From assembly GCA_905215155.1 (NCBI GenBank), contig CAJMPJ010000028.1, forward strand, positions 1 to 46,477: a stretch of 46,477 nucleotides of DNA, written 5' to 3'. Under the pieces are notes generated by a model. The model was not told the DNA's origin. It ran no database searches and worked only from the letters and a program-made list of their open reading frames with translations. A program made the position numbers and the translations under genes. Shown here in pieces: positions 33,497-45,151 of this stretch. The stretch comes from an uncultured bacterium (GTDB taxonomy: Bacteria > Bacillota > Clostridia > Lachnospirales > Lachnospiraceae). Within the stretch, counting starts at the first letter, position 1. Each line of letters starts with the position of its first letter.

Positions 33497-34308
33497 ATAA
33501 GAAAATAATTGGTTTGCTATGCCTTGATATCGACGGAACGCTCCTTGACAGCCGCAAGGAGCTGCCTCCGGAAAATGTGGAGGCAGTTCACTATGCTCTT
33601 GAAAAGGGCGTGACTGTGGCAATCGCCTCCGGCCGCTCTGTGGAGGGGATCGAGCCGCTTTTTTCCCAGCTTGGGATTGGAAGGAATGCAGTCTGCTTAA
33701 ACGGCGGACTGATCCTGTCTGAGGGGATCGTACAGAAAACCATTATGGAAGAGGAAATGGTGATGAAAATTATCAGTCAGGCAGAGCGCTTTGACAGCCA
33801 GATATTCCTCTCTACAGCAGAATGGAACATTACAAACAGAGAGATGACAGGGCAGGTAAAGGAGCTGGTTGAGAATGGAAGCCTTCGTTCAGATTACCTG
33901 TATTGTCAAGATTTTAACGAACTGCGGACCCAAGCGCACCGTTACAGAGATGAGATTATCAAGATAGCTATTAAGGAAATTGATGAAGCCAATTTCGGGT
34001 TATTAAAACAGTCCCTGATCGAGATGGATTTGTTCCATGTGGCAAAATCAGATACATTTTTTGTGGATATTACCCCAAAGGGAGAACATAAAGGAAAAGG
34101 GGTGGCCGCCCTTGCCAGACACCTTGCCATTCCTATGGAACAGGTCATGTGCATCGGAGATAACGAAAATGACTTAGAGATGATTACACTTGCAGGTGTA
34201 GGCGTTGCAATGGGTAATGCGGTGGAACAAGTGAAAAATGCTGCTGTATATGTAACCGCCGATCATGACCACGCAGGAGTGGCAGAGGCAATCTACCGTT
34301 TTATATGA
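33490..34308 (+). CDS. Cof-type HAD-IIB sugar phosphatase
   Basis: 272 residues. Haloacid dehalogenase-fold phosphatase: motif I CLDIDGTLLDSRKELP with D13 and D15, motif II IASGR, motif III/IV KGKGVAALARHLAIP and CIGDNENDLEMITLAGVGVAMGNA. Likely dephosphorylates sugar phosphates or FMN-like small molecules. Its start overlaps the GH88 stop, so it is translationally coupled; it could remove the phosphate that the PTS puts on the imported saccharide before or after hydrolysis. That coupling is inference. Confidence 0.92.
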   Translation: MVDKKIIGLLCLDIDGTLLDSRKELPPENVEAVHYALEKGVTVAIASGRSVEGIEPLFSQLGIGRNAVCLNGGLILSEGIVQKTIMEEEMVMKIISQAERFDSQIFLSTAEWNITNREMTGQVKELVENGSLRSDYLYCQDFNELRTQAHRYRDEIIKIAIKEIDEANFGLLKQSLIEMDLFHVAKSDTFFVDITPKGEHKGKGVAALARHLAIPMEQVMCIGDNENDLEMITLAGVGVAMGNAVEQVKNAAVYVTADHDHAGVAEAIYRFI

Positions 34309-34361
34309 CAATGTAGCAGGAGCTCCGCCTGAAGGCAAGTCAAAATACAAGGAGGCACATC

Positions 34362-35975
34362 ATGAATCAAGAGACCGCACATACCAATCTTTCCGAAAGA
34401 GCCATGATCCGCAATCCGGTTTTAAGAGGATTTCATCCCGACCCCTGCATTTGCAGAGCAAGGGGAAGGTACTATATGATTACATCGACCTTTGAATGGC
34501 TCCCGGGCATATCCCTCTATGAATCGGAGGACCTTTTAAACTGGACTTCCAAGGGAGGGCTTTTAAAGGACCTGGATTTAAGCGGCATTCCCGATTCCGC
34601 CGGGATCTGGGCACCTGCCATTTCCTATGATAACGGGATTTTCTATCTTATATATACCATCAGCAGACAGATTGACGGCTACTTTAAGGACGTGGAAAAT
34701 TATGTTACCACCGCTCCGTCCATCGAGGGGCCGTGGAGCACACCTGTTTTTATCAATGCTTCCGGTTTTGATCCCTCTATGTTTCATGAAAATGGAAAAC
34801 ACTATATTCTTAACCCCCAGTGGGACCCCAGACCTTTAAAAGGCCATCAGAAGTTCAACGGACTGATCCTTCAGGAATTTGATATGGAAAAAGGAATGGT
34901 GGGGCAGTCAAAGGTGGTGTTTCGGGGAAGCGGCACAGGAGGAACGGAAGGCCCTCATCTGATGAAGAAGGACCAATATTACTACATCCTTGCCGCCGAG
35001 GGAGGAACCGGACGTCACCATTCCATCTGCGTGGCCCGGTCCGAAAACCTATGGGGCCCTTATGAGGTATCCCCTTACCATCCGCTGATTACATCCTGGG
35101 AAAAGGATACGGTTTTGAAAAAATCCGGTCATGGGAATTTTGTGGAGACCCCGGATGGAAGCTGGTACATGACCCACCTGTGCGCCCGGTATTTAAATGA
35201 GGAGCCGGTCTGCGTTCTGGGCAGGGAAACCGCACTCCAAAAACTGGAATGGATCGACGGCTGGCCCAGAATGGTGCAGGGGGACTGTGTTCCTCTTGTA
35301 GAAGTGGAAGCACCTGAAAACGCAGTTGAGAAGGAAACTTCCAAAGAATACAGGACCTCCTTTCAACCGGGCACTGATCTGGAAAAGGAGGAGTGGCTGT
35401 CCCTTCGCCGTCCGTTCCGTCATAAGACCCTGCTTACCGATCAGGGGCTTGTTTTAAAGGGGGGTGATTCCCTTACTTCTCTGTTTGAACAGTCTCTGAT
35501 TGCCCGAAGATGGGAGAGCTTCTGTTTCACAGCAGGAACCACGGTGAAATTCAGCCCTTATCACTATTCCCAGACGGCAGGACTGGTGTGCTATTACAAT
35601 ACAAAGGTGTTTTATTACCTTTATGTGGGATATGATGAGAAGAAACAGTGTTCTATGGTCAATATTCTGACCAACGATAATTTTCATTTCCAGGAACCGT
35701 TAGAAGGAAGGTATGAATATCTGCCGGAATCTGCGGATATGGTTCGCTTACAGGTCCGTGTGGACCAGAGAAGCCTGCAGTTTTATTATGCAGCAGGAGA
35801 GGAAGGCTTTCAAAAGATTGGACCGGTTTTAGATGCTTCTATATTAAGTGATGAACATGCAGACGGCTGGGCTTATACAGGAGCGGTGGTAGGAATTACC
35901 GCCGTTGATACCTTTAATAAGGATACTTCGGCTCTGTTTACAGAGTTTTACCAGATAGAGGAGGAAACATTGTGA
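34362..35975 (+). CDS. GH43 beta-xylosidase/alpha-arabinofuranosidase family enzyme
   Basis: 537 residues, AAGGAGG before the ATG. N-terminal five-bladed propeller with the GH43 triad: D27 in GFHPDPC (base), D137 in GFDPSMF (pKa modulator), E196 in TEGPHLM (acid). STFEWLPGISLYESEDLLNW, DSAGIWAPAISY and WYMTHLCARY support subfamily 11/12-type beta-xylosidase, and the C-terminal half (from about 325) is the usual beta-sandwich. No signal peptide: acts on imported oligosaccharide. Removes xylose, arabinose or a similar residue. The GH36 gene overlaps its stop by four bases. Confidence 0.92.
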   Translation: MNQETAHTNLSERAMIRNPVLRGFHPDPCICRARGRYYMITSTFEWLPGISLYESEDLLNWTSKGGLLKDLDLSGIPDSAGIWAPAISYDNGIFYLIYTISRQIDGYFKDVENYVTTAPSIEGPWSTPVFINASGFDPSMFHENGKHYILNPQWDPRPLKGHQKFNGLILQEFDMEKGMVGQSKVVFRGSGTGGTEGPHLMKKDQYYYILAAEGGTGRHHSICVARSENLWGPYEVSPYHPLITSWEKDTVLKKSGHGNFVETPDGSWYMTHLCARYLNEEPVCVLGRETALQKLEWIDGWPRMVQGDCVPLVEVEAPENAVEKETSKEYRTSFQPGTDLEKEEWLSLRRPFRHKTLLTDQGLVLKGGDSLTSLFEQSLIARRWESFCFTAGTTVKFSPYHYSQTAGLVCYYNTKVFYYLYVGYDEKKQCSMVNILTNDNFHFQEPLEGRYEYLPESADMVRLQVRVDQRSLQFYYAAGEEGFQKIGPVLDASILSDEHADGWAYTGAVVGITAVDTFNKDTSALFTEFYQIEEETL

Positions 35976-38191
35976 TTCGTGTATTGGAGCAGGAAAGGAC
36001 ATTTCATCTCGTTACGGCCCATACCTCCATGGTTCTTCATGCCATGCCAAGCGGTCATCTGGTGAGCCTTTACTGGGGCGGAAGAATAGAGGATGATGCA
36101 TTCAGCCGTATTGCAAAGGATATGAAAAAAGCCAGCTATTTATCCGGGACAGACGGAATTCGGGATTTCAGACTGGAACAGTATCCGGTGCTCTATCCCT
36201 CCTGGGGCAATCCGGATTTAAGAAAGCCGGCATTTCAATTTTCCTACGAGGACGGGTCCCAAATGACGGACCTCCGTTTTTTCGGATACCGCCAGTATCA
36301 GGGGAAAAAGAAACTGGAAGGGCTTCCTACGGTCTTACATGATAATGCCGAATGTCTGGAACTGATATTGAGAGACAGCTTAACCGGCGTAAAAGTGACC
36401 CTGACATTTGGAGTTTTTGAAGCCTGGGATGCCATAACCCAAAGCGTAAGGGTAACCAATGGAAATCATGGAGACATTCAGATCCAACGGCTCATGTCGG
36501 GCTGCTTTTCCTTTCTGGACGACCAGTTTGATGCCATTAGCCTAAATGGAGCCTGGGCCAGGGAATGTCATGAGAACAGGCAGAAAATCCGGCAGGGAAG
36601 TTTCTGTGTGGAAAGCTTGAGAGGAGCCAGCGGTCATGGACAGAACCCGTTTCTGGCGCTGGCAGAGCCGGGAGCGGAGGAAGACAAAGGCAATGTATGG
36701 GCCATGAATCTGGTCTACAGCGGAAGTTTTGAAGCCAGTGTTGAAGTGGACATGCACCAGAATACCCGGTTTATGATGGGGATCCAGTCCTTTTCCTTCT
36801 CCTGGGGCCTTAAAAAGGGAGAATCCTTTGTAAGTCCTGAGGTGGTAATGATCCATTCCGGTCAGGGGCTTGGAGCCATGTCAAGGAGCTTTCACCGGCT
36901 GTACCGTGATTGTCTGCTTCGGGGAGCCTATGCAGGCCGGACCGGCAGAAAAAGGCCCATTCTCATCAATAACTGGGAAGCCACCTATTTTGATTTTGAT
37001 AAGAAAAAACTTCTGGAGCTGGCAGACGAGGCAGTCAAGCTGGGAATGGAATGCTTTGTACTGGATGACGGCTGGTTCGGAAAACGCAACAGCGATGAAA
37101 ATTCTCTGGGAGACTGGACGGAAAACCGGGAAAAGCTGGGGGGAAGCCTGGCGGAGCTGGCAGAAGAGATCAGAAGACGGGGACTTTCATTTGGTCTGTG
37201 GTTTGAACCGGAGATGGTGTCGCCGGACAGTGACTTATATAGAAGCCATCCGGAGTGGGCCATACAGGTACCCGGACGTTCCCCCCAGCTTGCCAGAAAC
37301 CAGCTGGTATTAGATATAAGCTGCAAAGAGGTGCAGGATTATATCATTGAATCCGTTGACCGGATTCTTAAAACGGTTCCCGTATCCTATGTGAAATGGG
37401 ATATGAACCGGAATATAACGGAATGGAATTCCTGTTTTCTTCAAAGAGACCAGCAAAAAGAACTGGGACACCGGTATATTCTGGGACTTTACCGGATTTT
37501 AGAGGAACTGACCGGGCGTTATAAGGATGTGCTGTTTGAAGGCTGTGCCGGAGGCGGAGGACGTTTTGATCCGGGAATGCTTTTCTACATGCCCCAAATA
37601 TGGACCAGCGATGATACGGATGCGGTGGAGCGGCTGGACATTCAGTTTGGCACCTCCTATGTCTATCCTCCGGTGGCAATGGGCTGCCATGTATCCGCCT
37701 GCCCCAATCATATGACAGAAAGGCTCACCCCGCTTTTCACCAGAGGCCTGGTTGCCATGCAGGGCAATTTAGGGTATGAACTGGACTTGACGTCACTGGG
37801 AGAAGAGGAAAAGAAGGAGATCCGCAGGCAGACGGAATTTTACAAACAGATTCGGGAAATCATCTGGTACGGGGAATTGTACCGGCTGAAAAAGGAAGGA
37901 AATGAACGGGCTTTTCTGTATCTCTCAGAGGATGGCAGCAGAGGGGTAGTCAGCTTTGTCCAGATTCTCGCAAAGGCCAATACCGTTCCCAAAAGGCTGA
38001 AGCTGAAAGGACTGGACCCGAAAGCCTTTTACCGTGTAGAACGGGTGGGAGAAGACAAAAGTATGGTGGTGCATGGAAGTTTTCTCATGAACCTTGGGCT
38101 GGATTTAGACCGGCCGAAAGGAGATTTCCAGGGGCAGCAGTGGCTCCTTTCCAGAGAGGAGAAGCCCTATGCTTGTCATACCGGAGAATAG
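35972..38191 (+). CDS. GH36 alpha-galactosidase
   Basis: 739 residues, GTG start overlapping the GH43 stop (GTGA) with GAGGAGGAAAC upstream. Hydrolyses terminal alpha-galactosides. N-terminal beta-supersandwich, then a (beta/alpha)8 barrel with NNWEATYFDFDKKKLLELAD, VLDDGWFGKRN, LWFEPEMVSPDSDLY, nucleophile D477 in YVKWDMNR, EGCAGGGGRFDPGMLFYMPQ and the acid/base Asp of WTSDDTDAVERL (D547). These are close in spacing to characterised Geobacillus AgaA-type enzymes. Cytoplasmic. End of the intact part of the carbohydrate locus; a damaged nucleoside hydrolase gene overlaps its 3' end. Confidence 0.95.
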   Translation: MIRVLEQERTFHLVTAHTSMVLHAMPSGHLVSLYWGGRIEDDAFSRIAKDMKKASYLSGTDGIRDFRLEQYPVLYPSWGNPDLRKPAFQFSYEDGSQMTDLRFFGYRQYQGKKKLEGLPTVLHDNAECLELILRDSLTGVKVTLTFGVFEAWDAITQSVRVTNGNHGDIQIQRLMSGCFSFLDDQFDAISLNGAWARECHENRQKIRQGSFCVESLRGASGHGQNPFLALAEPGAEEDKGNVWAMNLVYSGSFEASVEVDMHQNTRFMMGIQSFSFSWGLKKGESFVSPEVVMIHSGQGLGAMSRSFHRLYRDCLLRGAYAGRTGRKRPILINNWEATYFDFDKKKLLELADEAVKLGMECFVLDDGWFGKRNSDENSLGDWTENREKLGGSLAELAEEIRRRGLSFGLWFEPEMVSPDSDLYRSHPEWAIQVPGRSPQLARNQLVLDISCKEVQDYIIESVDRILKTVPVSYVKWDMNRNITEWNSCFLQRDQQKELGHRYILGLYRILEELTGRYKDVLFEGCAGGGGRFDPGMLFYMPQIWTSDDTDAVERLDIQFGTSYVYPPVAMGCHVSACPNHMTERLTPLFTRGLVAMQGNLGYELDLTSLGEEEKKEIRRQTEFYKQIREIIWYGELYRLKKEGNERAFLYLSEDGSRGVVSFVQILAKANTVPKRLKLKGLDPKAFYRVERVGEDKSMVVHGSFLMNLGLDLDRPKGDFQGQQWLLSREEKPYACHTGE

Positions 38192-38625
38192 AAAAGTCCG
38201 TGTCATTTTATGCAGCGATGCAAAGAATGAGGCGGATGACCAGTACGCATTGTCCATGCGCTTTTAACCAGAAGCTTTGACATAAAGGGAATGGTTGCAG
38301 TTCATTTCCTGGAAAATGGCACCAACAGACGTTCCTATGAGGAGATGGAGAAGCTGGCCCAGCTGTCAAAAACCATGGGGCAGTACCCCATTTTACTGGG
38401 CGCAGACAAAAAGCTTGAGAGTTTGGAAGCCTATGAATACAGTGAGGGAGCGCAGTTTCTTGCTGCGGAGGCATTGAAAGAGGATGTACGTCCGCTTTAT
38501 GTACTGTGCACAGGGGCCTTAACGGATATGGCCGCTGCAATACTGAAACACCCGGAGATTCAGGACCGGCTGACGGTTGTCTGGGTGGGAGGCGGACGCT
38601 ATTTATCTGCTGGTGCGGATTGTTT
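38169..38625 (+). pseudogene. Nucleoside hydrolase-like gene, frameshifted and 3'-truncated
   Basis: Starts at ATG 38169 with GAGAGGAGAAG upstream, inside the last codons of the GH36 gene. It reads VILCSDAKNEADDQYA, the calcium-binding Asp motif of the inosine-uridine nucleoside hydrolase fold, then loses frame near 38249: the same frame runs to a stop at 38265, while one frame over continues IVHALLTRSFDIKGMVAVHF, LGADKKLESLEAYEYSEGA, VLCTGALTDMAAAIL and VWVGGGRYLSAGAD. A single missing base explains this. Homology ends abruptly at about 38620, where the MATE gene (opposite strand) begins. About 150 of some 300 residues remain. Either a true pseudogene or an assembly artefact. Confidence 0.8.
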
Positions 38626-39943
38626 TCCATTTCCCGGTAAGGTACTGCAGGTAAGAGATCAACAGGTTCACAAACCATCCCATGGGAACGGCATACCATA
38701 CCATGGCAACTCCAAAGCGTGGTGCCATAGTCAGGGCAAAGATGACTCTCAGTGACAGGTTTGCAAGGTTTGCAATGGTAAACATCTTCATGTCGGCAGC
38801 ACCTCTTAGCAGTCCGTCGGTACTCATCTTAAGTCCGATCAGAATGAAAAAGAAGCCCATAAACCGTAAGTATCCGGTTCCGGTCTGATATGCCAGCTCG
38901 GTTCCGCCTCCGCCCAGGAACAAGCCTACGATTGGCGTATGGAAGAATTCCAGTATGATGCAGGTAATGACTGCAAAGAATAGAACATATCCGTTTGCCG
39001 CCCGGAAGCCTTTCTGCACCCGGTCCTGTTTTCCGGCCCCCAGATTCTGTGCGGTGTAGGAGGACATGGCATTGCCGATGGCAGCCATGGGGACGACGAA
39101 AAGACTTTCCACCCGCATGGCAGAGGAGAATCCTGCCAGCACCTCGCTTCCGAAGCTGTTCACCACAGACTGGACCAAAAGCATGCCGATGGCCACGGTG
39201 GACTGCTGGAGAATGGAGGGCAGCGCCACCTTTGACATCTCGGTAAAGGCGGAGGTATCAAACGCCGTATCCAAATAGGAGTAATATTTTTTAAATTCCC
39301 GAACCAGCAAAAGAAAGGAAAGGATTACAGACACGCCCTGTGCCAGAAAGGTGGCCCATGCCGCCCCTTTTACCCCCAGTCCCAGGCTGTAGACCATAAA
39401 AACATCCAGAGAGATGTTTAACAGAGAGGAAAAAATCAAAAGGTATAAAGGAATCCTGGATTTTCCGATGGCATTAAAAATAGCGGAAATGATATTATAC
39501 ATAAATAAAAACGGAAGTCCCCAGAAGTAAATCTCAAGGTAGTCCGAAGCCATCGTAAGGATGTTTGCGGGGGTATTTAAATATATCATAAAGGTACGGC
39601 CAAAGACCAGCCCCACCACGGCCAAAACAATGCTTAATATAAGAAAGGATATAAGAGCCGTACCGGTGGACTGTATCATTTTCTTATAATTGCGGGCCCC
39701 TAAATAATGGCTGGTGATAACGGTTGCTCCCACACCGCCTCCGATGGCAATGCAGATAAAAACGTTGGTAAAGGAATAAGATGCCCCGATCGCCGCAAGT
39801 GCATCTTCACTTACAAAACGGCCCACGATGACAGAATCAGCCATGGTATAAAACTGTTGAAACAAATTGCCTATGATCATAGGAAAGGTAAAAAAAGCCA
39901 GTGCTCTGGCCGGTTTATCATTGATTAGATACTCCTTGTCCAT
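38603..39943 (-). CDS. MATE family multidrug efflux transporter
   Basis: 446 residues, twelve membrane helices. Exports drugs or metabolites using Na+ or H+. The start INDKPARALAFFTFPMIIGNLFQQFY with TMADSVIVGRFVSEDALAAIGA and the internal repeat beginning ALPSILQQSTVAIGMLLVQ are characteristic of the NorM/DinF group. The last residues (IRTSR) are encoded by antisense nucleoside hydrolase sequence, so the natural C-terminus seems to have been replaced at the junction; the core is intact. It follows the ArsR-type gene by nine bases and shares its promoter. No terminator is visible beyond its stop. Confidence 0.92.
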   Translation of the reverse strand: MDKEYLINDKPARALAFFTFPMIIGNLFQQFYTMADSVIVGRFVSEDALAAIGASYSFTNVFICIAIGGGVGATVITSHYLGARNYKKMIQSTGTALISFLILSIVLAVVGLVFGRTFMIYLNTPANILTMASDYLEIYFWGLPFLFMYNIISAIFNAIGKSRIPLYLLIFSSLLNISLDVFMVYSLGLGVKGAAWATFLAQGVSVILSFLLLVREFKKYYSYLDTAFDTSAFTEMSKVALPSILQQSTVAIGMLLVQSVVNSFGSEVLAGFSSAMRVESLFVVPMAAIGNAMSSYTAQNLGAGKQDRVQKGFRAANGYVLFFAVITCIILEFFHTPIVGLFLGGGGTELAYQTGTGYLRFMGFFFILIGLKMSTDGLLRGAADMKMFTIANLANLSLRVIFALTMAPRFGVAMVWYAVPMGWFVNLLISYLQYLTGKWKTIRTSR

Positions 39944-39952
39944 TTCAGACTC

Positions 39953-40294
39953 CTATCTTTGGTTATATTCATGTTTTCTTCCGCATTCGTATTCGCAGAA
40001 GCATTCCGTTGTCAGGGTTTCTTCTGTTTTCTCGGAAGTGATCCCTTCTGCAAATTGTTCAAAGATTTGTTTCACGTAATTCACATTTACAAGATAATGC
40101 ATATGATATCCCATTTTGGTGCCTGTTATAATGCCGGCTTTTTTTAGGATGTTCATCTGCTGGGACACTGCCGGTTCACTGATTCCGATTTTTTGGGAAA
40201 TGGCCCTGACGCAGTAATGACGTTCCATCAGCAGACGAAGGATCTGGTACCTGGTAGAATCTGTGATCACATGCAGCGCCTGAATAAAATCCAT
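39953..40294 (-). CDS. ArsR-family transcriptional repressor with cysteine-containing tail
   Basis: 113 residues, AAGGAGG eight bases before the ATG. Winged helix: FIQALHVITDSTRYQILRLL, YCVRAISQKIGISEPAVSQQ (recognition helix), NILKKAGIITGTKMGYHMHY (wing). The tail ECFCEYECGRKHEY has three cysteines and a histidine, a possible metal or redox sensing site unlike the classical alpha3 CxC site. It presumably represses itself and the downstream MATE gene through the palindrome at 40331-40348. The effector (metal, thiol-reactive agent or drug) is unknown. Confidence 0.88.
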   Translation of the reverse strand: MDFIQALHVITDSTRYQILRLLMERHYCVRAISQKIGISEPAVSQQMNILKKAGIITGTKMGYHMHYLVNVNYVKQIFEQFAEGITSEKTEETLTTECFCEYECGRKHEYNQR

Positions 40295-40330
40295 AAAACG
40301 GTCCTCCTTTTTTTCTATTGCCTTTATTTA

Positions 40331-40378
40331 ATTAAGTAAACACTTAATCAGAATAGCCCCGTCATTATCATTTGTCAA
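40331..40378 (-). promoter_or_regulatory. Promoter and operator of the arsR-MATE operon
   Basis: On the minus strand TTGACA (40378-40373), 17-base spacer, TATTCT (40355-40350). Two bases further downstream is the perfect inverted repeat ATTAAGT-N4-ACTTAAT (40348-40331), over the transcription start. This is an ideal location for autorepression by the ArsR-type protein. Confidence 0.8.
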
Positions 40379-40571
40379 GCATGATTTTGCAAATTCCCCA
40401 TGTGGCGGATTCCAACCAAAAAAAATTAAATCAGGATACGAATATTTAAAATAAGATCTAGACTTGTAATAATTAATATGATAAGCTAAGTAATGGAGTA
40501 CGCATAAAAATAATGCATAAAATTTGTTAATTTTGCACAAAAATAATTGGAGATATTGAACATAATCGCAA

Positions 40572-40600
40572 TAGACTTCTTTTTTTATCCATGTTATACT
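40572..40600 (+). promoter_or_regulatory. Promoter of licT
   Basis: TAGACT (40572-40577), 17-base spacer, TATACT (40595-40600). Transcription would begin about 12 bases before the RNA antiterminator site. Confidence 0.65.
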
Positions 40601-40617
40601 TCAATTACAAAATAGAT

Positions 40618-40712
40618 ATGTAGTTTGTGACTGGTCAGGCAGGCAAGATCTACAGAGTTGTTGTCACGTATCCGCTTTTATGTGATGTCCTCTGTGCTTG
40701 TCTTTTTTATTT
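40618..40712 (+). promoter_or_regulatory. RAT antiterminator and overlapping terminator in the licT leader
   Basis: GTAGTTTGTGACTGGTCAGG followed by CAGGCAAGATCTAC (40620-40653) matches the BglG/LicT RNA antiterminator consensus (GGxTTGTTACTG...GCAGGCAAxACC) with a few changes. Its 3' part can instead pair into a hairpin, CAAG...ACAGAG with CTCTG..CTTG, followed by TCTTTTTTATTT. LicT binding would prevent termination and so autoregulate licT. Confidence 0.65.
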
Positions 40713-40726
40713 ACTTGAAGGGGACT

Positions 40727-41566
40727 ATGAAGATTGAGAAGATACTGAATAATAATATGGTATTATCATATAATACTGAGGGAAAAGAAGTAATTTTAAA
40801 AGGAAAATCCATCGGCTTTGGTAAGAAAAAGGGCGATGAGGTGGACCGAAAGCTGGTGGAGCGGATATTTGTTCAGAATGACAAAAAAGATGCCCGCCAC
40901 TTTGAAGAATATTTCGCAAAGCTTCCTCAGGAATATTGGGAAATCAGTGAACAGACAGTGGATTATGCCAAAAGTGAGTTTGGAATGCAGTTGAATGAGC
41001 GGACCATACTGACGGTGTGTGACCACATTGCAGGAGCTGCAGACCGGTACCGGAATGGAATTATTCTCCGCAATGCCATGATTTGGGAAGGAAAAAGGTT
41101 TTATCCCAATGAGTTTAAGGTCGGTCAGTATGCCCTTGATTTAATAAAAAGAAGGCTGAAGCTGACCATGGAAGAAGATGAAGCTATGTTTTTAGCCTTT
41201 CATTTCGTCTATGGGCAGCTGAACAGAAAAGAGCCTGAAGATCTTGAACTGATTACGAAGATTATCAAAGATATTGTGGATATTGTGGAAGCCTCTTATC
41301 AGGTAAAGTTAAATACCGAATCCTGGGATTACAGGCGGTTTGTCACCCACATTCGGTTCTTTGCCCAGCGGATGCTGCAGAATAAACAGTACGATAACAC
41401 CGATGAGGAATGGTTTCATCTGCTGAAGGATAAATACCGGAAGTCTTATAACTGCATAGTAAAAATAGCCGATTACATCCATGACCAGTACTACTATGAA
41501 GTGGACCGGGAAGAGATGATGTACTTAATGATTCACATAGAAAAAGTAACAAGAGATTTGAATTAA
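40727..41566 (+). CDS. licT: BglG/LicT-family transcription antiterminator
   Basis: 279 residues from ATG 40727 (GAAGGGG upstream; the longer frame has no homology). N-terminal RNA-binding CAT domain MKIEKILNNNMVLSYN with GKSIGFGKKKGDEVD, then two PTS-regulation domains. The four regulatory histidines are in place: H100 (DHIAGAAD), H159 (FHFVYGQ), H208 (VTHIRFF) and H270 (IHIEKV), at nearly the numbering of Bacillus LicT. When the beta-glucoside is present the glucoside EII stops inhibiting it; HPr phosphorylation on PRD2 activates it. It acts on the RAT sites flanking its own gene. Confidence 0.95.
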   Translation: MKIEKILNNNMVLSYNTEGKEVILKGKSIGFGKKKGDEVDRKLVERIFVQNDKKDARHFEEYFAKLPQEYWEISEQTVDYAKSEFGMQLNERTILTVCDHIAGAADRYRNGIILRNAMIWEGKRFYPNEFKVGQYALDLIKRRLKLTMEEDEAMFLAFHFVYGQLNRKEPEDLELITKIIKDIVDIVEASYQVKLNTESWDYRRFVTHIRFFAQRMLQNKQYDNTDEEWFHLLKDKYRKSYNCIVKIADYIHDQYYYEVDREEMMYLMIHIEKVTRDLN

Positions 41567-41580
41567 AACAGAGAGATATG

Positions 41581-41679
41581 GGATTGTTACCGGACCGTAT
41601 GATGGTCTGGGCAGGACCCTGCACATAAAGTAGGCTGCTGAGAGTTTTTGCAGGCTGCTTGTTGCAGGGTCCTTTTTTT
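41581..41679 (+). promoter_or_regulatory. RAT antiterminator overlapping an intrinsic terminator before bglP
   Basis: GGATTGTTACCGGACC then GGTCTGGGCAGGACC (41581-41617) is a clear RNA antiterminator for BglG/LicT. AGGACCCTGCA (41613-41623) in its 3' part pairs with TGCAGGGTCCT (41663-41673) to make a terminator ending in seven T residues. The two structures exclude each other, so expression of bglP-bglA depends on LicT. Confidence 0.9.
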
Positions 41680-41753
41680 CCTTTGAATGTGAAGGCTTCC
41701 CAAAACAGCGGGAACCGCCTTTTCAGATAGATAACAATAAATTAACCTTATAG

Positions 41754-43643
<1,890 letters not shown>

Positions 43644-43651
43644 TAAAATGA

Positions 43652-45103
<1,452 letters not shown>

Positions 45104-45151
45104 CAACGGTGTAGCGCATAACGGAACATGATATTAGAGAGGAACGGAAAG

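Noticed and set aside
40328..40540. 70-codon leftward frame upstream of the ArsR gene
   Set aside because: It lies over the arsR promoter and operator and has no ribosome binding site.
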